Source of the DNA: Candidatus Aquidulcis sp.
Lineage (GTDB): Bacteria; Chloroflexota; Anaerolineae; UBA4142
Length of the DNA: 64,000 nucleotides
Direction of reading: 5' to 3'
Assembly: GCA_020723345.1 (NCBI GenBank)
Contig: DYJA01000001.1
Location: 216,183 to 280,182, forward strand
Shown here: piece after piece, positions 9,340 through 18,246 of the stretch
Position numbering within the stretch: position 1 is the first letter of the stretch
Layout of the letters: each line of letters opens with the position of its first letter
The notes under the pieces: generated by a model
The model's input: only the letters and a program-made list of their open reading frames with translations
Database searches by the model: none
What the model was told of the DNA's origin: nothing
Program-made: the position numbers and the translations under genes

Positions 9340-9379
9340 CGCAAGTTTCCAACTTGCGGGGCGAATTGGAAATTCGCCC
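9340..9379. repeat. pair of short palindromes (CGCAAGTT-tcc-AACTTGCG and GGGCGAATT-gga-AATTCGCCC)
   Basis: Two back-to-back hairpins with trinucleotide loops upstream of the aldo/keto reductase. The motif class 'A(A/G)TTTCCA..' recurs at 20742, 39664, 54039 and 55321, indicating a dispersed family. Confidence 0.6.
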
Positions 9380-9400
9380 TACTTTTTCTGGGGAGGCAAG

Positions 9401-10384
9401 ATGCAATACCGCGAACTCGGTCGAACGGGGTGGCGCGTTTCCGCGATCAGTTTTGGCGCGTGGGCAATCGGCAGCGCGTGGGGCGCAGTGGACGACCGCG
9501 AATCGCTCGCCGCGCTGCGCCGCGCGGTCGATCTCGGCGTCAACTTTTTCGACACCGCGGATGTGTACGGCGACGGTCGCAGCGAACGCTTGCTCGCGCA
9601 ACTCAAGCGCGAACGGCGCGAAGAAATCCGCATCGCGACGAAAGCCGGGCGGCGACTCAATCCGCACGTCGCCAGCGGTTACAATCGCGAAAACCTCACC
9701 GCGTTCGTCGAGCGCAGTTTGAAAAATCTCGAAACCGACGCGCTCGATCTGTTGCAACTCCACTGCCCGCCGACTGAAGTTTTTTACACGCCAGAGGTCT
9801 TTGGCGTTCTTGATGATCTCGTCAAACAAGGCAAGTTGCGCTATTATGGCGTGAGCGTCGAAAAAGTCGAAGAGGCGCTCAAGGCGATTGAATTTCCAAA
9901 TGTGCAGACGGTACAGATCATCTTCAACATTTTTCGCCAGCGTCCGGCGGATTTGTTTTTCGAGCAAGCCACGCGCAAGCGCGTCGGGATTCTGACGCGC
10001 TTGCCGCTTTCGTCCGGCTTGCTCGCGGGCAAGATGACGCGCGCGAGCACGTTTGCCGCGAACGATCATCGTCAGTATAATCGTCACGGCGAATCGTTCG
10101 ATCGCGGCGAAACTTTTTCGGGCGTGGATTTCGAACTGGGATTGCAGGCGGTCGAAGAATTGCGCGCGCTTGTGCCGTCGGGCTGGACGACGGCGGAATT
10201 CGCGCTGCGCTGGATTCTGATGTTCGACGCGGTGACGTGCGCGATCCCCGGCGCTAAGCGTCCCGCGCAAGTCGAAGAGAATTGCCGCGCGGCAGACTTG
10301 CTGCCGATTTCGGACGCGACGATGAATCAGGCGCGCGCGATTTATGATCGCCGCATTCGCGAACACGTGCATCATTATTGGTAA
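9401..10384 (+). CDS. aldo/keto reductase
   Basis: 327 residues with a TIM-barrel aldo/keto reductase signature. The catalytic tetrad is present: Asp/Tyr in 'FFDTADVYG', Lys in 'IATKAG' and His in 'LLQLHCPP'. The NADPH-binding end ('AIPGAKRPAQVEENCRA') is also typical. It reduces aldehydes or ketones with NAD(P)H. Position between arabinofuranosidase and ribulokinase suggests a sugar substrate, but specificity cannot be read from sequence. RBS GGGGAGG precedes ATG 9401. Confidence 0.9.
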   Translation: MQYRELGRTGWRVSAISFGAWAIGSAWGAVDDRESLAALRRAVDLGVNFFDTADVYGDGRSERLLAQLKRERREEIRIATKAGRRLNPHVASGYNRENLTAFVERSLKNLETDALDLLQLHCPPTEVFYTPEVFGVLDDLVKQGKLRYYGVSVEKVEEALKAIEFPNVQTVQIIFNIFRQRPADLFFEQATRKRVGILTRLPLSSGLLAGKMTRASTFAANDHRQYNRHGESFDRGETFSGVDFELGLQAVEELRALVPSGWTTAEFALRWILMFDAVTCAIPGAKRPAQVEENCRAADLLPISDATMNQARAIYDRRIREHVHHYW

Positions 10385-10396
10385 AAGGAGATCACA

Positions 10397-12070
10397 ATGA
10401 GCAAACGCAAATTCGCAATCGGCGTGGATTTTGGCACCGAGTCTGGGCGCGCGGTTCTGGTCGAGGTCGCGACCGGCAAAGAAATCGCGACGGCGGTTTA
10501 TCCGTACTTGCACGGCGTCATCGACGAAACGCTCCCCGGCACCAAAGCGCGCCTCGAACCGGATTGGGCGCTGCAAGACCCGGATGATTACATCCGCACG
10601 TTCAAGACGACGATTCCGGCGGTGCTGAAAAAATCGGGCGTCAGCGCGGACGACGTGATCGGCGTCGGGATTGATTTTACCGCGTGTACGATGTTGCCGG
10701 TGAAAGCCGATGGCGCGCCGCTTTGCACGCTGCCGGAATTTCGCAAGCATCCGCACGCGTGGGTCAAGTTGTGGAAACACCACGCCGCTCAGCCCGAAGC
10801 GGACAAAATCAACGCGACCGCGCGCCGGATGAATCAGTCATGGCTCAATCGCTACGGCGGCAAGATTTCGTCGGAATGGTTTTTTTCAAAGACGCTGCAA
10901 ATTCTCGACGAAGCGTCGGAGATTTACGCGGCGGCGGATCGCTTGCTCGAAGCCGCGGACTGGGTCGTCTGGCAATTGACCGGCGTGGAGACGCGCAACT
11001 CGTGTACCGCCGGATACAAAGCGCTGTGGTCGAAACGCGAAGGATTTCCGGGAAACGCGTATTTCGCCGCGCTCGATCCGCGCTTGGAACGCGTGATCGA
11101 CGAAAAAATGTCGCGCGCGATTTCGCCGATTGGCGATTGCGCCGGACAACTCACCGCGCAAGCCGCGCGCTGGACCGGACTCAAACCTGGGACAGCCGTC
11201 GCAGTGGCGAACGTCGACGCGCACGTTTCCGTTCCCGCCGCGACGGTCGTCGAACCGGGGCGGATGGTGATGATCATGGGCACGAGCACCTGTCACATGG
11301 TGCTCGGCAAGGACGAGCATCTCGTCCCAGGCATTTGCGGATACGTCGAAGATGGAATCATTCCGGGGCTGTTTGGCTACGAAGCGGGGCAATCGTGTGT
11401 CGGCGATCATTTTGCGTGGTTCGTGGAGAACGCCGTCCCGCCGGAATATCACGCGCTCGCGAAAAAACGTAAAGCCGATTTGCACGCGGTTCTCGAAGCC
11501 GAAGCGGCGAAATTGAGACCAGGTGAGTCGGGTTTGCTCGCGCTCGATTGGTGGAACGGCAATCGCTCGACGCTCGTGGACGTGGACTTGACCGGGCTGC
11601 TGCTGGGCGCGACACTCGCGACCAAAGCGCCGGAGATTTATCGCGCGCTGATCGAAGCGACGGCGTTCGGAACGCGCGCGATCGTCGAAGCGTTCGAGCA
11701 GAACGGCGTGCCGGTGAACGAGTTCGTGACCTGCGGCGGCTTGCCGGAGAAGAACAAGTTGCTGATGCAAATTTACGCGGACGTGACCGGACGCGAACTC
11801 AAAGTGACCGCGTCCAAGCAAACGCCCGCGCTCGGCTCGGCGATGTTTGGCGCGGTGGCGGCGGGCAGCGCGGCAGGCGGCTACGCGTCGATCTTCGACG
11901 CGGCGCAAAAGATGGCGCGCTTGAAGAAAGAAACGTTCAAGCCGATTCCAGAGAATCAGCGCGTGTACGAAAAATTGTACGCCGAGTATGTCGCGCTGTA
12001 CGATTACTTTGGGCGCGGCGCGAACGACGTGATGAAGCGGCTCAAACACATCAAAGCCGAGTCGCGTTGA
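10397..12070 (+). CDS. araB: ribulokinase
   Basis: 557 residues, FGGY-family carbohydrate kinase of ribulokinase length. The N-terminal phosphate-binding '[12 protein letters not shown]', the '[12 protein letters not shown]' motif, '[12 protein letters not shown]' and the C-terminal '[20 protein letters not shown]' are the AraB hallmarks. It phosphorylates L-ribulose at O5 using ATP in L-arabinose breakdown. RBS AAAGGAG is 7 bases before ATG 10397 and the gap to the aldo/keto reductase is 12 bp, so they are co-transcribed. araA and araD are not in the window. Confidence 0.93.
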   Translation: MSKRKFAIGVDFGTESGRAVLVEVATGKEIATAVYPYLHGVIDETLPGTKARLEPDWALQDPDDYIRTFKTTIPAVLKKSGVSADDVIGVGIDFTACTMLPVKADGAPLCTLPEFRKHPHAWVKLWKHHAAQPEADKINATARRMNQSWLNRYGGKISSEWFFSKTLQILDEASEIYAAADRLLEAADWVVWQLTGVETRNSCTAGYKALWSKREGFPGNAYFAALDPRLERVIDEKMSRAISPIGDCAGQLTAQAARWTGLKPGTAVAVANVDAHVSVPAATVVEPGRMVMIMGTSTCHMVLGKDEHLVPGICGYVEDGIIPGLFGYEAGQSCVGDHFAWFVENAVPPEYHALAKKRKADLHAVLEAEAAKLRPGESGLLALDWWNGNRSTLVDVDLTGLLLGATLATKAPEIYRALIEATAFGTRAIVEAFEQNGVPVNEFVTCGGLPEKNKLLMQIYADVTGRELKVTASKQTPALGSAMFGAVAAGSAAGGYASIFDAAQKMARLKKETFKPIPENQRVYEKLYAEYVALYDYFGRGANDVMKRLKHIKAESR

Positions 12071-12079
12071 GGAGATTCT

Positions 12080-13243
12080 ATGACCAGCACAGTTTATTGG
12101 GGTTCGCCGCGGCAAGCGCGGCTCGAAGCGAAAGAAACGCTGCCCGCGAAACTCGATCTCATTCTCGAACGCTTGAATTTGCGCGAGCGCGTCAAAGGCG
12201 AAACGGTCGCGATCAAAATGCACACCGGCAACAAGATCGGCTATTCGACGGTGCATCCGGTTTTCGTCCGCAAAATTGCGCAAGCGGTGAAAGAGGGCGG
12301 CGGCAAGCCGTTCGTCGCAGACGTGAATTGGGATGTGCGCGGCGCGGAAGAGCGCGGCTATTCGTCGGAAACGCTTGGCTGTCAGGTTTATCCGGCGGCG
12401 GGTCCCGACGAAAAATATTTTTACATGCACGCGCGCCCGTACAAAAATATTCAAGAGTGGGGCGTCGCCGGAATGATCGAGGACGCGACGTTTCTGATCA
12501 ATCTCGCGCACATCAAGGGACATCCGAGTTGCAGTTACGGCGGCGCGTTCAAAAATCTCGCGCTCGGCTGCATGATCGGCAAGACGCGCAGCGCGATGCA
12601 CGATACGATGCACTATGATCGCTACTGGTTCGCGGACAAGTGTCCGGACGCGGAGACGCGCAAACGGATCGCGGAGTCGTGTCCGCACGCGGCGATTGTC
12701 GAGGACAAGGACAAGCCGGGCGAAATGCACTTGCACTTTGAACAGTGCAATCAATGTGGTCGTTGTTTGCAAGTCGCGCCGCCCGGCAGTTTGAAGATCG
12801 ACGCGGTGAATTTCCATTCGTTCCAAGAAGCGTGCGCGATCAGCACGAGCATCACGCTTGCGACGTTTGCGCCGGGCAAGGCGACGTACCTCGGTCTTGC
12901 GACGCACATGACGCCGGTGTGCGATTGCTTTGGCTTTACGAGTATGCCGATTCTGCCGGATGTCGGCGTCTTTGGCTCAGACGACATCGTCGCGATTGAG
13001 CAAGCCGTTCTCGACCTGACCGCGCGCGAACGCCTTATCGAAGAAAACATTCCGACATCGATGGAAGTCCACTGTCGTGAAGGACATCCGTTGCGCTGGC
13101 TGCACGGACCGCACAAGGATCCGTACAAGGTCGTCGAGTACGGCGAACAATTGGGCTTGGGTTCGCGCGCGTATGAATTGATCGACGTACTGCCGGTGGA
13201 GCAAATCACGCGCGCGCCGATGGGGTACATTCCGGCGCAGTAG
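12080..13243 (+). CDS. DUF362 domain ferredoxin-like protein
   Basis: 387 residues. The DUF362 core ('VAIKMHTGNKIGYSTVHPVFVRKI', 'INLAHIKGHPSCSYGGAFKNLALGCMI' read in pieces) is followed by a single Cys cluster 'CNQCGRC...' that could hold an FeS centre; a second complete 4Fe-4S motif is not obvious. DUF362 proteins are of unknown biochemical role, sometimes annotated as FeS regulatory proteins. It lies 9 bp after araB, so it belongs to the same operon, which is unexplained by arabinose catabolism. Confidence 0.8.
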   Translation: MTSTVYWGSPRQARLEAKETLPAKLDLILERLNLRERVKGETVAIKMHTGNKIGYSTVHPVFVRKIAQAVKEGGGKPFVADVNWDVRGAEERGYSSETLGCQVYPAAGPDEKYFYMHARPYKNIQEWGVAGMIEDATFLINLAHIKGHPSCSYGGAFKNLALGCMIGKTRSAMHDTMHYDRYWFADKCPDAETRKRIAESCPHAAIVEDKDKPGEMHLHFEQCNQCGRCLQVAPPGSLKIDAVNFHSFQEACAISTSITLATFAPGKATYLGLATHMTPVCDCFGFTSMPILPDVGVFGSDDIVAIEQAVLDLTARERLIEENIPTSMEVHCREGHPLRWLHGPHKDPYKVVEYGEQLGLGSRAYELIDVLPVEQITRAPMGYIPAQ

Positions 13244-13282
13244 AAGAGTGAAGAGGGCTTGAGAGGGCGGAAGAAGGTAGAG

Positions 13283-14434
13283 ATGGACAACAACAAAAAA
13301 CTGATCGCAGGACTCCAAGCCGCGTGGACGCGCGAAATTGCCGGGGCGAAAACGTACCGCGCGCTCGCGCAACGCGCGCGCTCGCAGCAAGAGCGCGACG
13401 TTTTGAATCGGCTGGCGGAAGCCGAAGAGCGCCACGCGCAGACCTGGGAAGCGCGGCTGAAGGAACTCGGCAGCGCGCCGCCGGAGTTCCGCGAGTCGTT
13501 CGTCGAGCGCGCGCGGCGCTGGGCGCTCGTCCAGTCCGGCACGTCGAACGCGCTGCGGAATATCGAGGCGACCGAAGACAGCGACAAGGACGCGTACGCG
13601 CAATTGCTGACGAGCGCGACGGAGGAAAAAGATCGCGTCGCCGTGCGCGCGACCCAGGTCGAAGAAAAGACGCACGCGAAACTGCTCGGCGAGATGACGC
13701 AGCCGCAAGCGCCCGAGGCGCGGCTCGACGCGCTGTTGCAGCGCGAGCGCTGGCACGTGCGCGGCGGCGGCTGGATCGGTCAGGCGATCTACGGGATGAA
13801 CGACGGCATCGGCTCCGTGTTCGGCGTCGTCGCCGGTGTGGCGGGCGCGACGAACGCGTCGGCGATGTTCGTGATCATCAGCGGGATCGCCGGTGTGATC
13901 GCCAACGCGCTGTCGATGGGCGCGGGCGCGTACCTCGCGACGAAATCGGAGCGCGAAGTGTACCAAGCGGAAATCGCGCGCGAGCAAAGCGAAATCGAAC
14001 TGAACCCGGAGCAAGAGCGCGAGGAGTTGGCATTGTTCTACGAGTTGAAAGGTTTTACGCCGGACGAAGCGCGCCAACTCGCGGTGCGGATGGCGGAACG
14101 ACCGGAACAAATGCTCAAGACGCTCGTCGCGGAAGAGCTGGGACTTTCGGCGGATACGTTCCCGAATCCGTGGCGCGAGGGTTTGAGCGCGGGCGTGTTC
14201 ACCGCGCTCGGCGCAGTCGTCCCGATCATTCCGTTTTTCTTCGCGAGCGGATTTTCCGCGGTGGTCGCGTCGTTCGTGGTCAGTACGTTGGCGTACTTTG
14301 TCGTCGGCGCGGCGAAGGTGTTGGTGACCGGACGGAATTGGTTCCGCAGCGGTTTGGAGATGCTGCTGATCGGTTTGGGCGTGGGCATTCTCACGTACTT
14401 TATCGGGACGTTGTTTCAAGTGGAAATGAAATAA
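13283..14434 (+). CDS. ferritin-like domain fused to VIT1/CCC1 metal transporter
   Basis: 383 residues from ATG 13283 (AAGG-type RBS); an upstream in-frame TTG is less likely. Residues 1-150 form a rubrerythrin/ferritin-like helical domain with metal-ligand patterns (EIAGAKTYRAL, EAEERHAQTWE, EEKTHAKLL). The C-terminal 220 residues are a VIT1/CCC1 transporter: 'IGQAIYGMNDGIGSVFGVV', 'ANALSMGAGAYLATKSE', a charged metal-binding loop, and three further TM helices. This domain pairing is a known arrangement (membrane-bound ferritin). It probably binds Fe2+/Mn2+ at the ferritin domain and moves it across the membrane. Confidence 0.9.
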   Translation: MDNNKKLIAGLQAAWTREIAGAKTYRALAQRARSQQERDVLNRLAEAEERHAQTWEARLKELGSAPPEFRESFVERARRWALVQSGTSNALRNIEATEDSDKDAYAQLLTSATEEKDRVAVRATQVEEKTHAKLLGEMTQPQAPEARLDALLQRERWHVRGGGWIGQAIYGMNDGIGSVFGVVAGVAGATNASAMFVIISGIAGVIANALSMGAGAYLATKSEREVYQAEIAREQSEIELNPEQEREELALFYELKGFTPDEARQLAVRMAERPEQMLKTLVAEELGLSADTFPNPWREGLSAGVFTALGAVVPIIPFFFASGFSAVVASFVVSTLAYFVVGAAKVLVTGRNWFRSGLEMLLIGLGVGILTYFIGTLFQVEMK

Positions 14435-14488
14435 AGGATGAAGGTAGAAGGATGAAGGATGAAGAAGTTTGAGACACGGATTGACGAT

Positions 14489-14527
14489 AGACCTTCGAGG
14501 CGCTTGCGCGAAACCTCGAAGGTCTTT
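14489..14527 (+). terminator. intrinsic terminator after the araB-DUF362-VIT1 operon
   Basis: 12-bp perfect stem (AGACCTTCGAGG / CCTCGAAGGTCT), 13-nt loop, followed by TTTG. It separates the GC-rich operon from the AT-richer island downstream. Confidence 0.7.
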
Positions 14528-14576
14528 GCTTTGGCGCGGGGTTGTGGTAAAATGGGGATGGAGGGGGACAGGGACC

Positions 14577-14879
14577 ATGGCGCGGAAGATACTAAACAAG
14601 TATATCATCCTGTTTTGCGATGAATGGCACATACCTGAACCGGCTTACTATTGGATTGATTCCGTGAAGGGAAAGAATCCGAAGGATGCAATCAAGAGAA
14701 ATCTTCCGCATCTGCTTCGCGTTGTGAGAAGGATATTGATGCTCGCAAAAACCGAAGTGGCTGATTACAAGCTCGAAAGATCGCTCTATGTTGTGCTGGC
14801 AGATCACTGGTTATCCGCCAATGCAGCATACTGGCAAGCCGATCTAGCCAACCCTCGTGCGACTCTAGAAATATTGTAA
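14577..14879 (+). CDS. small hypothetical protein of the AT-rich island
   Basis: 100 residues from ATG 14577 with a GGAGGGGG-type RBS. Mostly helical; contains 'CDEWHIPEPAYYWIDS' and a basic segment. No known domain recognised. A promoter-like 'ttgtggtaaaat' lies just upstream (14542-14553). Base composition is clearly lower in GC than the flanks, shared by the next three reading frames, so all four look like one acquired unit. Function unknown. Confidence 0.6.
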   Translation: MARKILNKYIILFCDEWHIPEPAYYWIDSVKGKNPKDAIKRNLPHLLRVVRRILMLAKTEVADYKLERSLYVVLADHWLSANAAYWQADLANPRATLEIL

Positions 14880-14948
14880 CCGAAGATGCTGAACGGAATT
14901 TTGTTTCTCGCCCACTCTTTTGACACACCAATTGTGGAGGCAAGAGCC

Positions 14949-15929
14949 ATGAAACATTCAACCGACAAATTCATCGAGTTGATGCGGCATCGGTATGGTC
15001 CCGAAGAGAAAGTGGGACGTGGAAACATACTGAACTTTGGCGGCCAAGTAACGTTCGCAATTGGAAACTCGAAATTGCACGCCAAAGGTCATTTCTTTTT
15101 TTCTATACAGTCGGACTTGATTGAGGCGAAGCGTACCAAGCAGCCTATGCCTGCTCTTGGGGTCTATGCAGCCTTGATCTGTGATGACGAACAAACTGTT
15201 CTGATCTTGCCTCAACGACTCGTGTCTGAAGCGATGAGGGATTCACCAACGGATAGATTCAACCTTCATCTTCGAGATCAGCAATATTTTCTTCGCACCA
15301 CAGGGCATCCGTTGCTTGATGTTACAGAGTACCTGAACAGGTACCCCGAACCAATAGCAAAGACAGAGGCTATCGAGCAGACGAAAGACGCGGTTGCAAC
15401 GCCAGAGCAGCAAGAGTCGGAAATTCAGGATCACACGCGTATTCAATGGATGTTGATTGGCTTTGGGCGCGCTGCCGGGTATTCGGTTTGGGTGCCACAG
15501 AGCGATAGGAATAAAGAATTCGATTCTGGAAAGTTTTCAGAAGTTACCATTGGCGATTTACCCAATTTTGGTTTTGACCAAAGTACAAACCAGATCATTT
15601 CAAATATTGATGTTCTCTGGCTTGAAGGCAACGTAATTCACAAAGCGTTTGAAATTGAATCTACCACATCGATTTATAGTGGACTTCTTCGAATGTCTGA
15701 TTTGGTCTTGTCGCAACCTAATATCAACATAGACCTGCACATTGTCGCACCAAATCGTCGCCGAGACTTGGTGCGGAAGAATATCTTGCGCCCAACTTTT
15801 GCGAAACTCCGCCCGAAATGCTCATATATTACGTTTGAAGAAATTATGACCAAGTACGCAATGTTCAAAGATATATTGAGAAAGCAACAGGCCCAAATTC
15901 GCGATTTGCTCGAAAGCGAAAAGTTCTAG
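14949..15929 (+). CDS. hypothetical protein with nuclease-like C-terminal domain (paralogue A)
   Basis: 326 residues if started at ATG 14949, which has GGAGG nine bases upstream; an in-frame ATG at 14886 has no RBS. The N-terminal half contains 'TVLILPQRLV' and 'DVTEYLNRYPEP'. The C-terminal half has 'ISNIDVLWLEG...AFEIESTTS', an Asp then Glu-x-Glu arrangement on adjacent predicted strands that resembles PD-(D/E)xK folds, though the catalytic Lys is not evident. The same two elements occur in the gene at 16194-17147, so the two are diverged paralogues. The reading frame ends at 15929, but coding sequence continues in the -1 frame (see next entry). Function unknown; restriction/defence is possible. 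Confidence 0.65.
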   Translation: MKHSTDKFIELMRHRYGPEEKVGRGNILNFGGQVTFAIGNSKLHAKGHFFFSIQSDLIEAKRTKQPMPALGVYAALICDDEQTVLILPQRLVSEAMRDSPTDRFNLHLRDQQYFLRTTGHPLLDVTEYLNRYPEPIAKTEAIEQTKDAVATPEQQESEIQDHTRIQWMLIGFGRAAGYSVWVPQSDRNKEFDSGKFSEVTIGDLPNFGFDQSTNQIISNIDVLWLEGNVIHKAFEIESTTSIYSGLLRMSDLVLSQPNINIDLHIVAPNRRRDLVRKNILRPTFAKLRPKCSYITFEEIMTKYAMFKDILRKQQAQIRDLLESEKF

Positions 15930-16189
15930 ACGAGAATCTACAGTCTGTTTCCCACGAGTTTTCAGACTGGAACAGCGAATACATTAACGCGACAACCAAG
16001 AAAGATGCTCTACGAATTTTTGCGTCTCACCACAAGATTGGGATCAGCCAAAACAAGTCGCCCAAGAATTGGCATTGGTGGGATGGCGAGTGGTATATGA
16101 GTTTTCGCTTCATTCGCGAAGTTGCCCAGAGACCCAAAGCATGTCCGCACTGTCACGGTACAGGAATCATCGTGACTGGGGAGGTTTAA
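15923..16189 (+). pseudogene. start-less reading frame, likely frameshifted C-terminus of the preceding gene
   Basis: An open frame from 15923 to TAA 16187-16189 encodes a protein-like sequence (VLDENLQSVSHEFSDW..., ending in CPHCHGTG) but has no ATG, GTG or TTG before 16090. It lies in the -1 frame relative to 14949-15929; one extra A in the 'gaaaag' at about 15920 would fuse both into a single protein of about 413 residues. The CPHCHGTG end resembles one half of a DnaJ-type zinc motif. The next gene starts 4 bp later. Either an indel (real or assembly) or a separate gene with an unusual start. Confidence 0.5.
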
Positions 16190-16193
16190 CGCT

Positions 16194-17147
16194 ATGGCTT
16201 CAAAGAAGAAGGACATCAGAGAAAGATTTGTTGCCAAGATTCGGCCATTCAAGCGGATTGAACCGGTTCCGAAGTTGTCCAGTGTCTACACCACATTCAA
16301 CGAAATACTTTTGGATCTTCGGTATTCTGGACTGATGAGAAGAAATTATTATTGGTTCTTCATGGACACTCATCGTCTTAATGAATGGCGCGGCAAACAG
16401 AGATTTGTCGAGTGTTTCATTTGCGGTGACGAAAATACGGTTGTGTTTGTTCCCGATGAAAAAATCTTTGAATGGTATGCTGGTGTTGAGCCCAATCGCA
16501 AAGGTCATATTTTTCTGAAAATTGTCCCCGAAAATGACCGGCTGATCATGAAAGTTGGTTATGAACATCCTGATATTGATGCTCAAGAGTACCTCAACCG
16601 GTTCGATTTGATTTCGCCGCTGATCCCGAAGCCGCTGCCTCGAATGTCGGATTCGCCTGCTATTTCGCAAACGATTTTCGAGGAAACCAAATCAGCAATC
16701 ATGGTAGATTGTCGCTTGCAAGGCGATTCGTTGCATGATCGAGTTGTTGATATGATCGCGCAGATCGGAGAATGGTCGGGCTTTGAAGCAAAAAAGTCGT
16801 ATACTGTCGAACCAAAATCGCCGTATGCCATTGACGTGGTTTGGATGGAAGGCGACGAATTGGCTCTTGCTGTGGAAGTTCATGTTGGCGGAAATGAGAC
16901 TGAGGCCAAAGACAGACTTCGCCAAGCATTGCGATTTGGATGCCGTAAGGTCATCATTGTGTCGGTTCCGAATGCAGTGGGCAGAGTGCGAAGCGTGAGT
17001 CATTTTGAAGCCGATTTAAAGAACTGGCTAGAGATTTGGAGCGTCGCGCGAGTGTACAAAATGTTCATGAGCGGATATCAATTCTATGAAGAATTTCGTC
17101 CGTTTCGCAAGAGACAGCGATCAGATGATATTGCAGAATATTTGTAG
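16194..17147 (+). CDS. hypothetical protein with nuclease-like C-terminal domain (paralogue B)
   Basis: 317 residues; GGGGAGG lies 9 bases before ATG 16194. The middle part has 'NTVVFVPDEKI' and 'DAQEYLNRFD', matching positions in paralogue A. The C-terminal part has 'AIDVVWMEGDELALAVEVH', an Asp then Glu-x-His pattern like an altered PD-(D/E)xK core, then an alternating beta/alpha tail ('CRKVIIVSVP'). No TM segments. AT-richer codons than flanking genes. Likely works with 14949-15929; a role in defence or DNA processing is only a guess. Confidence 0.65.
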   Translation: MASKKKDIRERFVAKIRPFKRIEPVPKLSSVYTTFNEILLDLRYSGLMRRNYYWFFMDTHRLNEWRGKQRFVECFICGDENTVVFVPDEKIFEWYAGVEPNRKGHIFLKIVPENDRLIMKVGYEHPDIDAQEYLNRFDLISPLIPKPLPRMSDSPAISQTIFEETKSAIMVDCRLQGDSLHDRVVDMIAQIGEWSGFEAKKSYTVEPKSPYAIDVVWMEGDELALAVEVHVGGNETEAKDRLRQALRFGCRKVIIVSVPNAVGRVRSVSHFEADLKNWLEIWSVARVYKMFMSGYQFYEEFRPFRKRQRSDDIAEYL

Positions 17148-17237
17148 GTATTCATTCCGCTTCAACAATAGTGCCAACCTAACCACCCGTCGCCGTTTAC
17201 TGTTGACTGTCGACTGTCTACTGATCTCGACCCGCCA

Positions 17238-17266
17238 TTTACTTTTTCCACTTTCCTCGGTATAAT
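17238..17266 (+). promoter_or_regulatory. promoter of the acyltransferase gene
   Basis: TTTACT (17238-17243), 17 bp, TATAAT (17261-17266), 43 bp before ATG 17309. The upstream part of this gap (17194-17221) holds 'ctgttgactgtcgactgtcta'-like dispersed repeat sequence. Confidence 0.6.
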
Positions 17267-17308
17267 TGGCATCATTCGCACTCAATCGCAATTCATCCAC
17301 GGAGAACT

Positions 17309-18028
17309 ATGTCCGACATCTCGTTGCGCCACCGCGTCTATATTGAATGCGTGGCGAATTCTTTGAGCGTCTATTATAAACTCTATCACCATTTGCGGAT
17401 CGAAGGCGCGGAGCACATTCGCGCGCAGGGACCGCTCTTTGTTACGATCAATCATATCAGCATCCTCGAACCGTTCGCGCTTGGGATCGCGCTGGTCAAG
17501 CGCGGCGTCTATCCGGATACGCACTTTCGGACGGTATCGAAAAAAGAATTGTTTCAATTTCCGCTGCTCGCCGCGTTCCTCGCCAGCATCGGTATGTTTC
17601 CAATCGACCGCGAGCGTTTTGATATGACCGCGATGCGGACGCTGCTCAACGTTTTGCGCGAAAACAAAATCATCGCGATTGCGCCGGAAGGGACGCGCAG
17701 TCCGACCGGACGATTGCAAGCGTTTCAGCCCGTCGTCGCCAAAATCGCGATCACACGCCGCGTGCCGATTCTGCCGGTCGGCGCGAGCGGCAGCGAACAA
17801 GCGATGCCGATTGGCGCGAAATTTCCGCACCCCGCGCCGATCACCGTTCGCTTTGGTCCGATTTTTGAATTGTCTGAATTTTACAATGTCGAGTTGACCG
17901 ACGAAGTCGCCGACCGCGCGTCCTGGGTGATGCGCGCGCACGTCGCCGAACTGCTGCCCGAATGGATGCGCCAAGTACCGCCGCCATCGGGACGGATCGG
18001 AGAAAGAAGGCAGAAGGATGAGGGATGA
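17309..18028 (+). CDS. plsC: 1-acyl-sn-glycerol-3-phosphate acyltransferase family protein
   Basis: 239 residues of the PlsC/LPLAT family. Block I reads NHISILEP, so the usual aspartate of NHx4D is a glutamate. Block III is 'IAPEGTRSPTG', and block IV 'VPILPVGASG' is present. Transfers an acyl group to lysophosphatidic acid (or a related lysolipid) at the membrane in phospholipid synthesis. The C-terminus ends in a basic, low-complexity tail merging with the downstream dispersed repeat. Its own promoter lies upstream. Family is secure, exact acceptor is not. Confidence 0.85.
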   Translation: MSDISLRHRVYIECVANSLSVYYKLYHHLRIEGAEHIRAQGPLFVTINHISILEPFALGIALVKRGVYPDTHFRTVSKKELFQFPLLAAFLASIGMFPIDRERFDMTAMRTLLNVLRENKIIAIAPEGTRSPTGRLQAFQPVVAKIAITRRVPILPVGASGSEQAMPIGAKFPHPAPITVRFGPIFELSEFYNVELTDEVADRASWVMRAHVAELLPEWMRQVPPPSGRIGERRQKDEG

Positions 18029-18037
18029 AGGATGACT

Positions 18038-18173
18038 GTCGTTGCGAGCGTGGTCTGCGAAGCAAGCTCCTACTCGCGAATTGGGGATTGCTTGCTTCGA
18101 CTTCGCTCAGCATCGCATCCTTCGACTCGGCGACAAAAATCGTCGCTCCGCTCAGGATGCTCCTCGCAATGAC
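18038..18173. repeat. dispersed imperfect palindrome (GTCGTTGCGAGC...CTCGCAATGAC) with nested 'tccttcgactc' element
   Basis: Arms at 18038-18049 and 18163-18173; internal pieces ('gaagcaagctcctactcgcg', 'catccttcgactcgg...ctcaggatgc') also pair. The nested element matches those at 37043-37084 and 37780-37812. Confidence 0.55.
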
Positions 18174-18246
18174 AATGGTGCCTTCATCCTTCCGTCTTCA
18201 TCCTTCATCCTTTAATTCGCCGCACTGCGGCTAGAAAGGGCGAATC

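Noticed and set aside
15915..15930. Programmed -1 frameshift linking the two parts of the island gene
   Set aside because: No proper slippery heptamer; 'C GAA AAG' allows only the second codon to re-pair. A base deletion is simpler.
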